64,000 bases of DNA from Bacillus_BD sp963787345 (lineage in GTDB: Bacteria; Bacillota; Bacilli; Bacillales; Cytobacillaceae), in the NCBI GenBank assembly GCA_963787345.1, contig CAWBCW010000009.1, forward strand, positions 1 through 64,000, read 5' to 3'. Of this stretch, positions 8,801 to 16,905 are shown in pieces (the first letter of the stretch is position 1; each line of letters begins with the position of its first letter). The notes under the pieces are model-generated. The model saw only the letters and a list, made by a program, of their open reading frames with translations, did not search any database and was not told the DNA's origin. The translations under genes and the position numbers were made by a program.

Positions 8801-9305
8801 TGAGCATATCTTGGCTCGTTTCCAATAAAATTAAATGGGCGCCTCCCTCAATTAATGCTTTTGCTTGAATGTAAAAATTTTCAGATAATTCATCAAACGT
8901 AATCCCACCGGTCACCGATAACGTTTTTGTTGTTGGACCGATCGCACCTGCTACAAAACGAGGCCAATCTGAAGTTGAAAATTCCGAGACCGCTTCAACG
9001 GCTAATTGTACGGCGCGTTTATTTATTTCCTCCGCTTTTTCACCTAGGTCGTATTCATTTAATACAAGAGGAGTTCCACCAAATGTATTCGTACTAATAA
9101 TGTCAGCACCCGCTTCTAAATACTGACGATGAATCTTCGATATAATATCTGGCCGGGTTAATACAAGGTTTTCATTACAGCCATCTAATTCTTCGCCACC
9201 GAAATCATCTGCTGTTAAATTCTCATTTTGAAGCATAGTCCCCATTGCCCCATCGAGAATTACGATCTTTTTCTGCAATTGTTCTTCTAATAAATGATTA
9301 TGCAT
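5874..9305 (-). CDS. metH: Cobalamin-dependent methionine synthase
   Basis: Transfers a methyl group from 5-methyltetrahydrofolate to homocysteine through cobalamin, giving methionine. The 1143 residues carry all modules in order: homocysteine domain (1-310, zinc site GGCCGTTP plus an earlier Cys), pterin domain (about 340-600), cobalamin cap and binding domain with DVHDIGKNLVDIIL and the later GLSGLL, and the C-terminal SAM-dependent reactivation domain ending RYFNI. This is slightly shorter than E. coli MetH (1227). The ATG overlaps the end of the upstream reductase gene by eight bases (ATGCATAA), indicating an operon with translational coupling. No B12 riboswitch was seen upstream of the operon. 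Confidence 0.96.
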   Translation of the reverse strand: MHNHLLEEQLQKKIVILDGAMGTMLQNENLTADDFGGEELDGCNENLVLTRPDIISKIHRQYLEAGADIISTNTFGGTPLVLNEYDLGEKAEEINKRAVQLAVEAVSEFSTSDWPRFVAGAIGPTTKTLSVTGGITFDELSENFYIQAKALIEGGAHLILLETSQDMLNVKAATLGVNRAFSETGKKLPIMVSATIEPMGTTLAGQTIESFYISIEHIQPISIGLNCATGPEFMTDHIRSLSDLSTSYISCYPNAGLPDEEGHYHESPQSLSIKLKGFAEKGWLNIVGGCCGTTPDHIKAIYDAVKDFEPRKHPEHIHGHVVAGIDPLLYDDSMRPLLIGERTNVIGSRKFKRLIIDGKFEEAAEVARAQVKNGAHVIDICLANPDRDELEDMQKFMQEVVKKVKVPLVIDSTDERVIEEALKFSQGKAIINSINLEDGEERFDAVMPIVKKYGASVVVGTIDEAGMAVDRARKLQVAQQSYQLLTEKWGLAPEDIIFDPLVFPVGTGDEQYIGAAEETIEGIRLIKEKFPNSLTVLGVSNVSFGLPPVGREVLNAVYLYHCTQAGLDYAIVNTEKLERYASIPKEEIQLANDLIFNTNDETLAKFTEFYRGKTKEKKVANIPATVEERLAYYIVEGTKEGLIPDLEEARKIYDTPLDIINGPLMKGMSEVGRLFNNNELIVAEVLQSAGVMKAAVAHLEQYMEKAEDSAGKGKMVLATVKGDVHDIGKNLVDIILSNNGYKVVDLGIKVTPAQLIEAVRAEKPDFVGLSGLLVKSAQQMVLTAQDFTAAGIDVPILVGGAALTKRFTETKISAEYNGPVIYSKDAMQGLDQVNRLMDPNERTVLLQELQDARENRLLAAEKIAALPAKPVSKKKVRTLSEAPVFIPKDLNVHVLKKYSVAHLQPYVNMRTLIGHHLGLRGNVEKLLAEGDGRATELYELVTRFLESKALNPSGMYRFFPAQAEGDDVIIYHPEDAKTEIERFHFPRQQEAPFLCLADFLKPVESGEMDYVAFMIVTAGHGAREIADQYKNAGQFLESHALLSTALELAEGFAERIHQEIRDAWGFPDATDFTMRDRFAAKYQGQRFSFGYPACPNLEDQEKLFKLLNPEQIGIKLTEGFMMEPEASVSAMVFAHPDARYFNI

Positions 9306-11148
9306 CTACATGTACTCCTTTACTCTGCTTATCAAGTTGTTTAATATATTGCATGAGTTCAACTGTCATTTCGTAACGTAAGAAAGGCGTAATTAAATAA
9401 ATTCCATTGAAGTATTTCACTGCCGTATGGAGCAATTCTTTTGCAATCAAAACGCCCTCTTCCGCTTCTCGCACTTTATCTCCTTGGCAAGCTTTCATTC
9501 GTTGTAGCACTTCATCTGAAAGCTTAATTCCTGGAACTTCGTAATGTAAAAATTCTGAACCTCTAAAACTACTTAAAGGCATAATCCCAATATAGACAGG
9601 TGCTTTTAAATGCTTCGTTGCTTCATAAATTTCAACAATTTTTTCTTTCGAGTAAACAGGTTGAGAAATAAAGTAATCTGCCCCATGCTCGATTTTCTTT
9701 TCAAGTCGACTAACCGCACGGTCTAACGCACGAACGTTAGGGTTAAATGCCGCAGCAACCGAGAAATTCGCTTTTTTACGCAAAGTTTTCCCAGAAAAAG
9801 AAATCCCTTCATTTAGCTGCTTAATAAGCGAAATTAACTCCATTGAGGATACGTCGTATACACTCGTTGCCCCTGGAAAATCCCCTACTTTTGTTGGGTC
9901 CCCAGTAACCGCTAAAATATCGTGAAGATCCAATGCATTCAAGCCCATTAAGTGCGATTGTAATCCAATTAAATTTCGATCACGACAGGTAATATGCGGC
10001 ATCACACGAATATCATGTTGCAGCTTTAAAATCGATCCCATTGCAAGATTGCTAACTCTTGGGGAAGCTAATGAATTATCCGCCATCATGACAATGTCTG
10101 CACCTTCGTGATAAAGGGTTTTGGCACCTTTAACAAAAGCATCAATTTCTAAGTGACGAGGTGTATCTAACTCTACGATAATGGAACGTTCGGACTTTAC
10201 TTTTTCATGTAGCGGTTTTAACTGTCTTGGTTCCGGATCAGAAATTTCAATTGCTCGATGAGCGACTTCTTCTTTTTTCTCAATCGGTTTAAGGTGTGCA
10301 AGTCGTTTCTTAACAGCTTCTATATGTTTAGGTGTCGTCCCGCAGCATCCTCCAATTAAGCGAACCCCTTGATCTCTTAATTGTACTGCCGCCCGTGCAA
10401 AATAATCAAATTCTGATACATAAACAATACGGCCTTCTTCAATATCTAATAATGATGCATTCGGATAGGCTGATAGGACAGCATTCTTCGGCAATTCTAC
10501 TCCTTGAAACGCCTGAATCGTATGATATGGACCTAAGCGACAATTGACACCGACAATATCCGCACCTAAACTTTCCAGTTCATGTAACGCCTCATTTAGT
10601 GACATCCCATTTTGTAATACACCCGGTTCATGCATGGATACTTGTGCAATAATGGGCATTTCCGTCATTTGACGCAGCATTTTTAATGTTTCTTTTAACT
10701 CTTCTAAGTCATAATAAGTTTCAAGTAGGAGTCCATCTAATCCCCCCTTGATTAAAACTTGTGCTTGTTCACGAATTGCCTCTAATATTTCTTCTAGTGT
10801 CTGATCCGTGTTTCGAACACCTCTGATTCCTCCAATCGTCCCTAGAACGTATTGTCCTCCCTCTGCTGCAGCTTTTTTTGCTAACTTCACTGCTTCTTCA
10901 TTAAATTTAACAACACAAGATTCATTGCCATATCGAGCAAGTTTAATCGCATTGGCGCCATATGTATTCGTTTGAATCACATCTGCACCGGCAGCAATAT
11001 ATTCACGATGAATCTTTTCGATGACCTCTGGTTTAACAACGTTCATTTCTTCATGACAAGATTCAAGTCCATATGAATATAATAGCGTTCCTATTCCACC
11101 GTCTGCTGTCAACACTTGCGTTTTTAAAGCTTCAAGTAGCCTCGCCAT
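9298..11148 (-). CDS. yitJ: Bifunctional homocysteine S-methyltransferase / methylenetetrahydrofolate reductase
   Basis: An N-terminal homocysteine methyltransferase domain (zinc motif GGCCGTTPKHI) is fused to a C-terminal MetF-type flavoprotein domain that makes 5-methyltetrahydrofolate, the methyl donor for the adjacent MetH. Architecture and length (616 residues) match B. subtilis YitJ. I start at the ATG at 11148 because AGGGGGAGG lies seven bases upstream; an in-frame ATG at 11169 has no such site. Bacillus yitJ usually carries a SAM-I riboswitch. I could not find its conserved core in the 5' region here, so control may differ. Confidence 0.92.
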   Translation of the reverse strand: MARLLEALKTQVLTADGGIGTLLYSYGLESCHEEMNVVKPEVIEKIHREYIAAGADVIQTNTYGANAIKLARYGNESCVVKFNEEAVKLAKKAAAEGGQYVLGTIGGIRGVRNTDQTLEEILEAIREQAQVLIKGGLDGLLLETYYDLEELKETLKMLRQMTEMPIIAQVSMHEPGVLQNGMSLNEALHELESLGADIVGVNCRLGPYHTIQAFQGVELPKNAVLSAYPNASLLDIEEGRIVYVSEFDYFARAAVQLRDQGVRLIGGCCGTTPKHIEAVKKRLAHLKPIEKKEEVAHRAIEISDPEPRQLKPLHEKVKSERSIIVELDTPRHLEIDAFVKGAKTLYHEGADIVMMADNSLASPRVSNLAMGSILKLQHDIRVMPHITCRDRNLIGLQSHLMGLNALDLHDILAVTGDPTKVGDFPGATSVYDVSSMELISLIKQLNEGISFSGKTLRKKANFSVAAAFNPNVRALDRAVSRLEKKIEHGADYFISQPVYSKEKIVEIYEATKHLKAPVYIGIMPLSSFRGSEFLHYEVPGIKLSDEVLQRMKACQGDKVREAEEGVLIAKELLHTAVKYFNGIYLITPFLRYEMTVELMQYIKQLDKQSKGVHVDA

Positions 11149-11327
11149 TCCCATTCCTCCCCCTAGCATTCTGGCTTTTCAATCCAATCAATTCATTCCC
11201 TGTTATTTATATCTAGGTAAAGGTTACCCAGAGTTATATGAATGTTGAGAAAAATATGGCTATTTTTGTAAAGCAGACATCCCTCTCTGTTGATTAATAG
11301 TTCGAGTAATTCCTAATTATTGAATAC

Positions 11328-11362
11328 TAGTGTAACACGAAAAAAATGAGATAGCGTAACAC
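11328..11362. promoter_or_regulatory. Direct repeat upstream of yitJ-metH
   Basis: TAGTGTAACAC (11328-11338) and TAGCGTAACAC (11352-11362) match at 10 of 11 positions, 24 bases apart, about 180 bases before the yitJ start. They could bind a regulator. Otherwise positions 11170-11500 show no recognised riboswitch. Confidence 0.25.
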
Positions 11363-11533
11363 ATAAAATCTATCTTTTGATATAGCTTTAAACTATGGCT
11401 GTAGTGATCTGTAACTGTTTCTTTTAAAGGCCAGATTATTTAGGAACGTATATACTTGTGTAATCCGATTTGACGCCTAAAACGCCGAGATTATTCAACT
11501 GAACCTATGTTTCAGCCTTTTGAGGATATTCAA

Positions 11534-11725
11534 ATGAGAAAAATATGGATGGGAGTATTTCCTGGAGGCTGTTCATTTGTTGAAGAAGCCAGTAACACAG
11601 TAAATTTAAACAATATAGAAGATGAGAATTTGGATCCTGCTTTATTGGAAAACACCGAAATATTCCAAACGCTAGAAGAAATTTCTACAATCGTGGATGA
11701 CATTAAGCAATTAGGTCAGGAATAA
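11534..11725 (+). CDS. Small acidic hypothetical protein
   Basis: About 63 residues starting MRKIWMGVFPGGCSFVEE, with an acidic C-terminal half (DENLDPALLEN...VDDIKQLGQE). I chose the ATG at 11534 because GAGGA sits about seven bases upstream; an ATG nine codons earlier (11507) has none. It has one Cys and no signal peptide or membrane helix. I do not recognise the family. It runs opposite to its neighbours, so it is probably monocistronic. Confidence 0.5.
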   Translation: MRKIWMGVFPGGCSFVEEASNTVNLNNIEDENLDPALLENTEIFQTLEEISTIVDDIKQLGQE

Positions 11726-11776
11726 GGTTTCCACGCACAGCGACGCCCCAATCATCTTGTTTCACAAAAGACAAAA

Positions 11777-11800
11777 CCCCAGCAAGCCCACTTGCTGGGG
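11777..11800 (-). terminator. GC-rich hairpin
   Basis: CCCCAGCAAG pairs perfectly with CTTGCTGGGG; on the minus strand it is followed by TTTTG. It could terminate antisense transcription from the cold-shock gene or serve the small ORF from the other side. Confidence 0.45.
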
Positions 11801-11859
11801 AAAATAGCTTACTTCTTTTCTTTATACGTTCCGGCAAACTTTGAATCTTAAGCACATAA

Positions 11860-11890
11860 AAAAGGACCCCGCGTATAGGGTCCTTTTTTT
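11860..11890 (-). terminator. Terminator of the cold-shock gene
   Basis: AAAGGACCC and GGGTCCTTT flank an 8-base loop, with A and T runs on both sides. It lies just after the csp stop and looks bidirectional. Confidence 0.75.
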
Positions 11891-11898
11891 AGCTATTA

Positions 11899-12099
11899 TT
11901 AAGCCTTTTGAACGTTTGTAGCTTGTGGGCCACGTTGTCCTTGTTCAATTTCAAACGTTACACTTTGACCTTCGTCTAAAGATTTGAAACCGTCGCTTTG
12001 GATTGCTGAGAAATGTACGAATACGTCTTCTCCTGCTTCACGCTCGATGAATCCAAAACCTTTTTCTGCATTAAACCATTTAACTTTACCTTGTTCCAT
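11899..12099 (-). CDS. cspB: Cold-shock protein
   Basis: A 66-residue OB-fold RNA chaperone of the CspA/CspB family. RNP1 (KGFGFIE) and RNP2 (VFVHF) are intact, and the protein begins MEQGKVKWFNAEKGFGF as in Bacillus CspB/CspD. AGGAGG lies eight bases before the ATG. The long AT-rich leader upstream would suit cold-dependent translation, but I see no defined cold-box. The exact paralogue (B, C or D) cannot be told from sequence alone. Confidence 0.92.
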   Translation of the reverse strand: MEQGKVKWFNAEKGFGFIEREAGEDVFVHFSAIQSDGFKSLDEGQSVTFEIEQGQRGPQATNVQKA

Positions 12100-12685
12100 A
12101 ATTGTTGCCTCCTAGTGTGATATCCACACAATGTATTACTACTCTTGCTCAAATACCTTAGACGAAAAACAAAATCCATTCTCAATCTGAAATAGAACAA
12201 AAATAATTCTTTATTAGAATAACAGATATATCGTGAAATAGCAATAGCGCAATCTCATTTCTAATGAAGATATTAAAATTCACCTTGTCACATAAGATTA
12301 TTTTTATTAAGTGATTGGAAATGAGAATATGGATCATGAAGCTTTTAGAAAACGGATTAAAATGCCTATCATTAATTAAAGTGATGTCATCTTAGCTATG
12401 TGATCTTCCCTTCCGCTCATTTCCAAAGAGCTTTATTTCATAACAGATATGCAACTAGCTAACAAATCAAATTCCACCAACAATCGTGGGCCAAGAATGA
12501 TAAGTCTAAAATAATTTTTATAGAATACATTAAACTGTTGATTATTTTGAACTTCTAAACATATAAATAAACCATGTCCTATGAAATTACTTGTATTAGA
12601 GAAAGACCCAATTACATAGGTTAAAAATCTATCACTAGATTGATCACATTAAATAATTAATCTAATGAAAAAGGAGCGATATGTG

Positions 12686-13138
12686 ATGGCATTATCTACA
12701 TTTAAAGCAAAAACTGTCTTAAAAGAGAACGTATTAGTGGAAGCTGAGGCTAGAAGTCATAAGATTATTGTCGACGAACCCAAAAGTCTAGGGGGTACAG
12801 ACACAGGAATGAATCCAGTTGAGCTCCTTCTTTCTGCTTTAGGTTCTTGCCAGTCAATCGTAGCAAGAACCTATGCGAAAAAATTTGATATTGATCTTCA
12901 AAAGTTCTGGGTTGAAGTAGAAGGAGATCTTGACCTTGACGGATTTATGGGTAAGCCTGGTGTCCGACCTGGTTTTCAAACAATAAGATATACCTTCCAT
13001 ATTGAAACAACAGCCCCTGAAGAAAAAGTAGAAGCTTATAAGAAATATATTGAAGCACACTGTCCTGTAGGAGATACAATTGCCAATACCGTTAACCTTG
13101 TGTCCACAAATGTGGTTGTTAAGAATCCAGTTAAATAG
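12686..13138 (+). CDS. OsmC family peroxiredoxin-like protein
   Basis: A 150-residue OsmC/YhfA-type protein with the two cysteines of the family, in ALGSCQS and EAHCPVGDT. OsmC and Ohr proteins reduce organic hydroperoxides using these thiols; this branch (MNPVELLLSALGSC) is often of unknown substrate. I chose the ATG at 12686, nine bases after GGAG; an earlier ATG at 12665 lies before that site. The 550-base gap upstream (12100-12685) is AT-rich and holds no gene I can support. A weak T-rich hairpin lies about 70 bases downstream. Confidence 0.85.
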   Translation: MALSTFKAKTVLKENVLVEAEARSHKIIVDEPKSLGGTDTGMNPVELLLSALGSCQSIVARTYAKKFDIDLQKFWVEVEGDLDLDGFMGKPGVRPGFQTIRYTFHIETTAPEEKVEAYKKYIEAHCPVGDTIANTVNLVSTNVVVKNPVK

Positions 13139-13367
13139 TGTTTCATAACTATGAGAAGTAAGAAATATTATAATTAATAAGAATGGCTTCTAAAGAGTCA
13201 GTGAAGGCTGATTTTTAGGGCCTTTTTTCTAATCTCTTTATTCATTTGTGTTTTATACATCCTTTTGCAGAAGTGATAATATGTCATTTCTTCCAGGATT
13301 CCACTTGGACCTGCGAACACCTCACTACCAGCTATTTTAGAAGTAAAGTGTTCTTGAATCAATAAAA

Positions 13368-13417
13368 TGAACTGCCTCCTAATTGTCGAGTGTGCCTAAC
13401 AATTAGGAGGCAGTTCA
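13368..13417. repeat. Perfect 19-bp inverted repeat
   Basis: TGAACTGCCTCCTAATTGT (13368-13386) and its exact complement (13399-13417) surround a 12-base loop; TTTTA follows on the minus strand. It has the same frame as the hairpin at 5614, with matching changes in both arms, so it is either a terminator family or paired ends of a small mobile element. Confidence 0.55.
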
Positions 13418-13450
13418 TCGACCTATCCCTCACAATTATAAGATATCTAA

Positions 13451-13483
13451 AAAGGTAACTAATCAGGAGGATTAGTTACCTTT
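13451..13483 (-). terminator. Terminator of the signalling operon
   Basis: AAAGGTAACTAATC pairs perfectly with GATTAGTTACCTTT, followed on the minus strand by TTTTTA. The stop codon of the binding-protein gene lies within the stem. Confidence 0.7.
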
Positions 13484-14431
13484 TAATACTTTTTGATAGA
13501 ATTCTAATCTTTGTTCAGCATTCCCTTTTGTAACGATATCAATTCCAGTGTAGATTTCTTTATTTACCTCTTCTCCGTTCACCACTTTTGCAGCGGTTTC
13601 AACGCTTAAGTAACCCATATCATACGGATTTTGTGAAATGGTTATCGGTACTACACCTTCCTTAACGAATTCAATCATTTCCAAGACGCCACCCGTTCCC
13701 ATAACAGATACATCAACTCCTTGCTCTCTTACAACTTTTAGAGCGGGGAGCGCTAAATAATCCGTTGATGTAACAACCCCTTTAATATCCGGGTGTTCCT
13801 GCAGAATCGATTTCATCGCCTTAATAGCCTCATTTACATGTTCATTCCCCTCTGGTAAATCATTGTATTCCGCAACAATTTGAATTCCGGCAGCTTCCAA
13901 ACTTGCTCTTGCACCTATTAATCGATCGACTTCAAACAAAGGCTGTCTGCCAAGAAGAGCTACTTTTTCCCCTGGCTGGAGCTGAGAAGCCATTAATATG
14001 CCTTCCTTTGCGCCTAATTCAATGTTATCCGTTCCAATATAGGCCGTTTTCTTATCCCATTTTTCATTTGTCTGGATGAAAAGAACAGGTATATCCGCTG
14101 CGTAAAACTCCTCCAGTTTTGGATAAACATCAGAGTGAACCGGGGCTACAATTAATACATCCGGCTTTTCTTTTAAAACATCATCTAAAAGCTCGATCTG
14201 TTCCTCCACTGTTCCATTTTTTGAGGCAACAATCTTGCCATGAATCCCAAAGTCTTTAAAGCCTTTTTCAGTGCCTGCTGTTACAATATCCCAATAATCG
14301 AATTCAGAATCCATAAAAACAACAGTAACTTTTGGTTTGTCCTCGATATATTGTTTATAAATAAAAGTACCGATAATGACGATGCATAAGGCCAAGACTA
14401 TAATAAACAGTTGTTTTCTTTTTCTCGACAT
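13472..14431 (-). CDS. Membrane-anchored sugar-binding-like periplasmic-type protein
   Basis: A 319-residue protein with one N-terminal membrane segment (about 8-25) and a type I periplasmic-binding fold of the RbsB/LuxP kind: KVTVVFMDSEFDYWDIVTAGTEKGF, VLIVAPVHSD, GYLSVETAAKVVNG. The Cys in the helix lacks a proper lipobox, so it is probably an uncleaved anchor. No permease or ATPase gene is nearby. It is the last gene of an operon with two histidine kinases and a methyltransferase, so a sensory role, delivering an extracellular ligand signal to a kinase, is more likely than transport. Ligand unknown. Confidence 0.8.
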   Translation of the reverse strand: MSRKRKQLFIIVLALCIVIIGTFIYKQYIEDKPKVTVVFMDSEFDYWDIVTAGTEKGFKDFGIHGKIVASKNGTVEEQIELLDDVLKEKPDVLIVAPVHSDVYPKLEEFYAADIPVLFIQTNEKWDKKTAYIGTDNIELGAKEGILMASQLQPGEKVALLGRQPLFEVDRLIGARASLEAAGIQIVAEYNDLPEGNEHVNEAIKAMKSILQEHPDIKGVVTSTDYLALPALKVVREQGVDVSVMGTGGVLEMIEFVKEGVVPITISQNPYDMGYLSVETAAKVVNGEEVNKEIYTGIDIVTKGNAEQRLEFYQKVLKGN

Positions 14432-14452
14432 TCCAACTCCGCCTTCCCTCTG

Positions 14453-16105
14453 CTAACTAAGATCCTTTGCACTATTTTTTGTAAAGCGAATGGAGAAGGT
14501 TGTTCCATTTTGATCTGTGTCGATATCGATTGCTGCTCCGTGACGTTTGGCAATGCTATAACAAATGGCAAGCCCCAAGCCTGTCCCATTATCCTTTGTT
14601 GTAAAAAATGGCGTGCCCATTTTCTCAAGTACCTCAGGACTAATACCAGTCCCAGTATCACGAATCGTTAAATTGACAGCCTGCTGCTCTTCATATGTCC
14701 CAATCGTTAGCTTTCCGCCAGATGTCATCGCATCAAGGCCATTTAAGGCGATATTTAATATTAATTGTCGAACCTCTTTTTCATCAATAAAAATATCCGT
14801 ACAAGGTTCATCTAATTCAAGGCTTACCTGTTTACCAGAACGCAGGGCCTCGGCTTGAATTAACGGAAATAAAGCTTTAATAATCGTATTTAAATCATAC
14901 ATTTTTTTATGGCTAATCTTATTTTTAGCCAAATTAAGAAACTCAGTAATAATCGAATTGGCTCTGTCCAATTCATCTAGCATCAAATCAATAAACTCAT
15001 TTGATACTTCACTGCCCTTTGCAATTTGAAGAAATCCATAAACCGTTGTCATCGGATTTCTAATTTCATGTGCAATCCCGGCTGCCATCTCTCCGATTAA
15101 ATTTAATTGATCAAGCCTGGATATTCCTTTTTCTAGCAGAACCTTTTCTGTAATATCGGTTAAGACTAGTAGAATACAAGGATCAGAATCGATATCGATC
15201 ATCTCTGATGATAATAAACCAGAACGCTTTTCACCTTTTTTCGTTTGATATTGAATTTTCATGTTTCGAATCGGCTTCCCTAAGTGAATTGGATTCTCCG
15301 TATCCTCTTCCACAAAATCGGCTAAGTCTATTCCCTGATTTTTTAAATCATCGTAATGAGATCCCGTAAAATGCAACCAGCTTTTATTAACATCCATATA
15401 TATTCCGTCTTTTATAGAAACAATTGCCATTAAATTCGGGCTGGCATGAAAAACCTTGCGAAAACGTTCTTGGGATGCCATTAAGTGATCAGCAACCTTT
15501 TTTCGCTCCTTAATTTCTTGTTTCAACTTTTCATTGGCTGACAGAAACTCAAGGGTCCGTTCCTCCACCATTTTTTCTAAATCACTTACCTGGTTTCTTT
15601 TCATTTCCTCTAATTCAATGGAATACTTCTCTTCAGTAAGGCTGATTTTTTCTTCAAATTTCTGATGGATTTCAACAAACTTTTCTATTTTTTGTTTTAA
15701 TGTTTCAGGATGAAACGGTTTAAAAATATAATCAATGGCCCCTACAGAATAACCACGCTGAACATTTTCACTATCCTGACTGATCGCAGTAATAAAAATA
15801 ATCGGCGTATGCTTCGTTTTTTCCCGCGCACGAATCAATTTGGCTGTTTCAAAGCCATTTAACCCTGGCATTTGCACATCTAGCAAGATAACCGCAAATT
15901 CTTGTTTGATGAGATATTTCAATGCTTCTTTTCCTGATGTTGCGCTGACTAAATGATAATTAGGGGATGAAAGCACAGCCTCTAGCGCCAGTAAATTTTC
16001 AGGATGATCATCGACCATCAAAATGTTTATATTTTTTGAGGCGGTGTTATTGGACTTTTCGGTATAATTTTCCTGTTGTATCAGTTTCCTCATAGTGTTT
16101 CCCAT
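14453..16105 (-). CDS. REC-PAS sensor histidine kinase
   Basis: A soluble 550-residue kinase. Order: receiver domain (about 25-150, DDHPEN and LLDVQMPGLNG with the phospho-Asp), coiled coil (160-210), PAS (about 215-330), HisKA with GIAHEIRNPMTTVYGF, then HATPase with DTGTGISPEVLEKMGTPFF and GTGLGLAI. It has no membrane segment, so input comes through the receiver or PAS domain. It probably receives phosphate from the hybrid kinase at the head of the operon. It overlaps the cheR-like gene by 59 bases. The ATG at 16105 lies 15 bases from a GGGGG site, so the true start is uncertain. Confidence 0.88.
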   Translation of the reverse strand: MGNTMRKLIQQENYTEKSNNTASKNINILMVDDHPENLLALEAVLSSPNYHLVSATSGKEALKYLIKQEFAVILLDVQMPGLNGFETAKLIRAREKTKHTPIIFITAISQDSENVQRGYSVGAIDYIFKPFHPETLKQKIEKFVEIHQKFEEKISLTEEKYSIELEEMKRNQVSDLEKMVEERTLEFLSANEKLKQEIKERKKVADHLMASQERFRKVFHASPNLMAIVSIKDGIYMDVNKSWLHFTGSHYDDLKNQGIDLADFVEEDTENPIHLGKPIRNMKIQYQTKKGEKRSGLLSSEMIDIDSDPCILLVLTDITEKVLLEKGISRLDQLNLIGEMAAGIAHEIRNPMTTVYGFLQIAKGSEVSNEFIDLMLDELDRANSIITEFLNLAKNKISHKKMYDLNTIIKALFPLIQAEALRSGKQVSLELDEPCTDIFIDEKEVRQLILNIALNGLDAMTSGGKLTIGTYEEQQAVNLTIRDTGTGISPEVLEKMGTPFFTTKDNGTGLGLAICYSIAKRHGAAIDIDTDQNGTTFSIRFTKNSAKDLS

Positions 16106-16895
16106 AACTAGTAAGTCGAACCCCCTCTCTATTCCCTAAACAAAGAAAACCGGATAAACTTAAGCTTTCATAAAAAAGTCTATGAACATCGTTTTGTAAT
16201 GCAGTATTAAAATAAATTAATACATTGCGACAAATAATAATATCAAACTCATTAAAAGAGGAATCTGTCACTAAATTATGCTCAGCAAAGACAATATTTT
16301 TCTGTAGAAGCGGGTTAAAAACGGCCTGCCCACCTACCACCTTATAATATTCCGAAAAGGATTTTGTCCCGCCGGCTTCCATATAATTTTTTGTATACTG
16401 CTGCATGTTTGCTAAAGAAAAAGCACCTTTCTTCGCCTGTTGAATCATTCTTCCATTAATATCGGTGGCAAAGATTCTAGCTTTCTCATAAACTCCCTCT
16501 TCCTGCAAAAGAATGGCCATCGAATAAACCTCTTCACCGCTTGCACAACCTGCATGCCAAATTCGAATCTCCCCGTACTCTTTTACAATTGGAATCACCT
16601 TTTGCCGAAATGATTGAAAAAATGACGGATCACGAAACATTTCGGTTACATTTATAGACAGATCAGAAAATATTTTCTTCACCGTCACCGGGTCACGCAG
16701 TACCCTTTCTTGAAGCCCTGAAATGCTCGTTAGACTTTCCTTTTGAACCCGATGCAGGAGTCTTCTCAATATAAATGGGCGCGAGTAATTTCTGAAATCA
16801 TATCCATAATAACGATAAATAGACTCCAACAGCAGATCGGCTTCAATCTCTTCTATTTCATTTTTTTGTATCTGTTCATTCGTCTCTCTTTTCAT
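16047..16895 (-). CDS. CheR-type methyltransferase (RsbM paralogue)
   Basis: A 282-residue SAM-dependent glutamate methyltransferase. It has a CheR N-terminal helical part and a SAM-binding core with IRIWHAGCASGEEVYSMAILL and FDIIICRNVLIYF. There are no chemoreceptors nearby; instead it follows a hybrid kinase by ten bases, exactly as in the second pair at 46015-49601, and the two methyltransferases are clearly similar along their length. In B. cereus the equivalent RsbM methylates RsbK and tunes its activity. By analogy this one probably methylates the neighbouring kinase. Confidence 0.88.
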   Translation of the reverse strand: MKRETNEQIQKNEIEEIEADLLLESIYRYYGYDFRNYSRPFILRRLLHRVQKESLTSISGLQERVLRDPVTVKKIFSDLSINVTEMFRDPSFFQSFRQKVIPIVKEYGEIRIWHAGCASGEEVYSMAILLQEEGVYEKARIFATDINGRMIQQAKKGAFSLANMQQYTKNYMEAGGTKSFSEYYKVVGGQAVFNPLLQKNIVFAEHNLVTDSSFNEFDIIICRNVLIYFNTALQNDVHRLFYESLSLSGFLCLGNREGVRLTSYGKHYEETDTTGKLYRKVQ

Positions 16896-16905
16896 TTTTC
16901 ATCCT

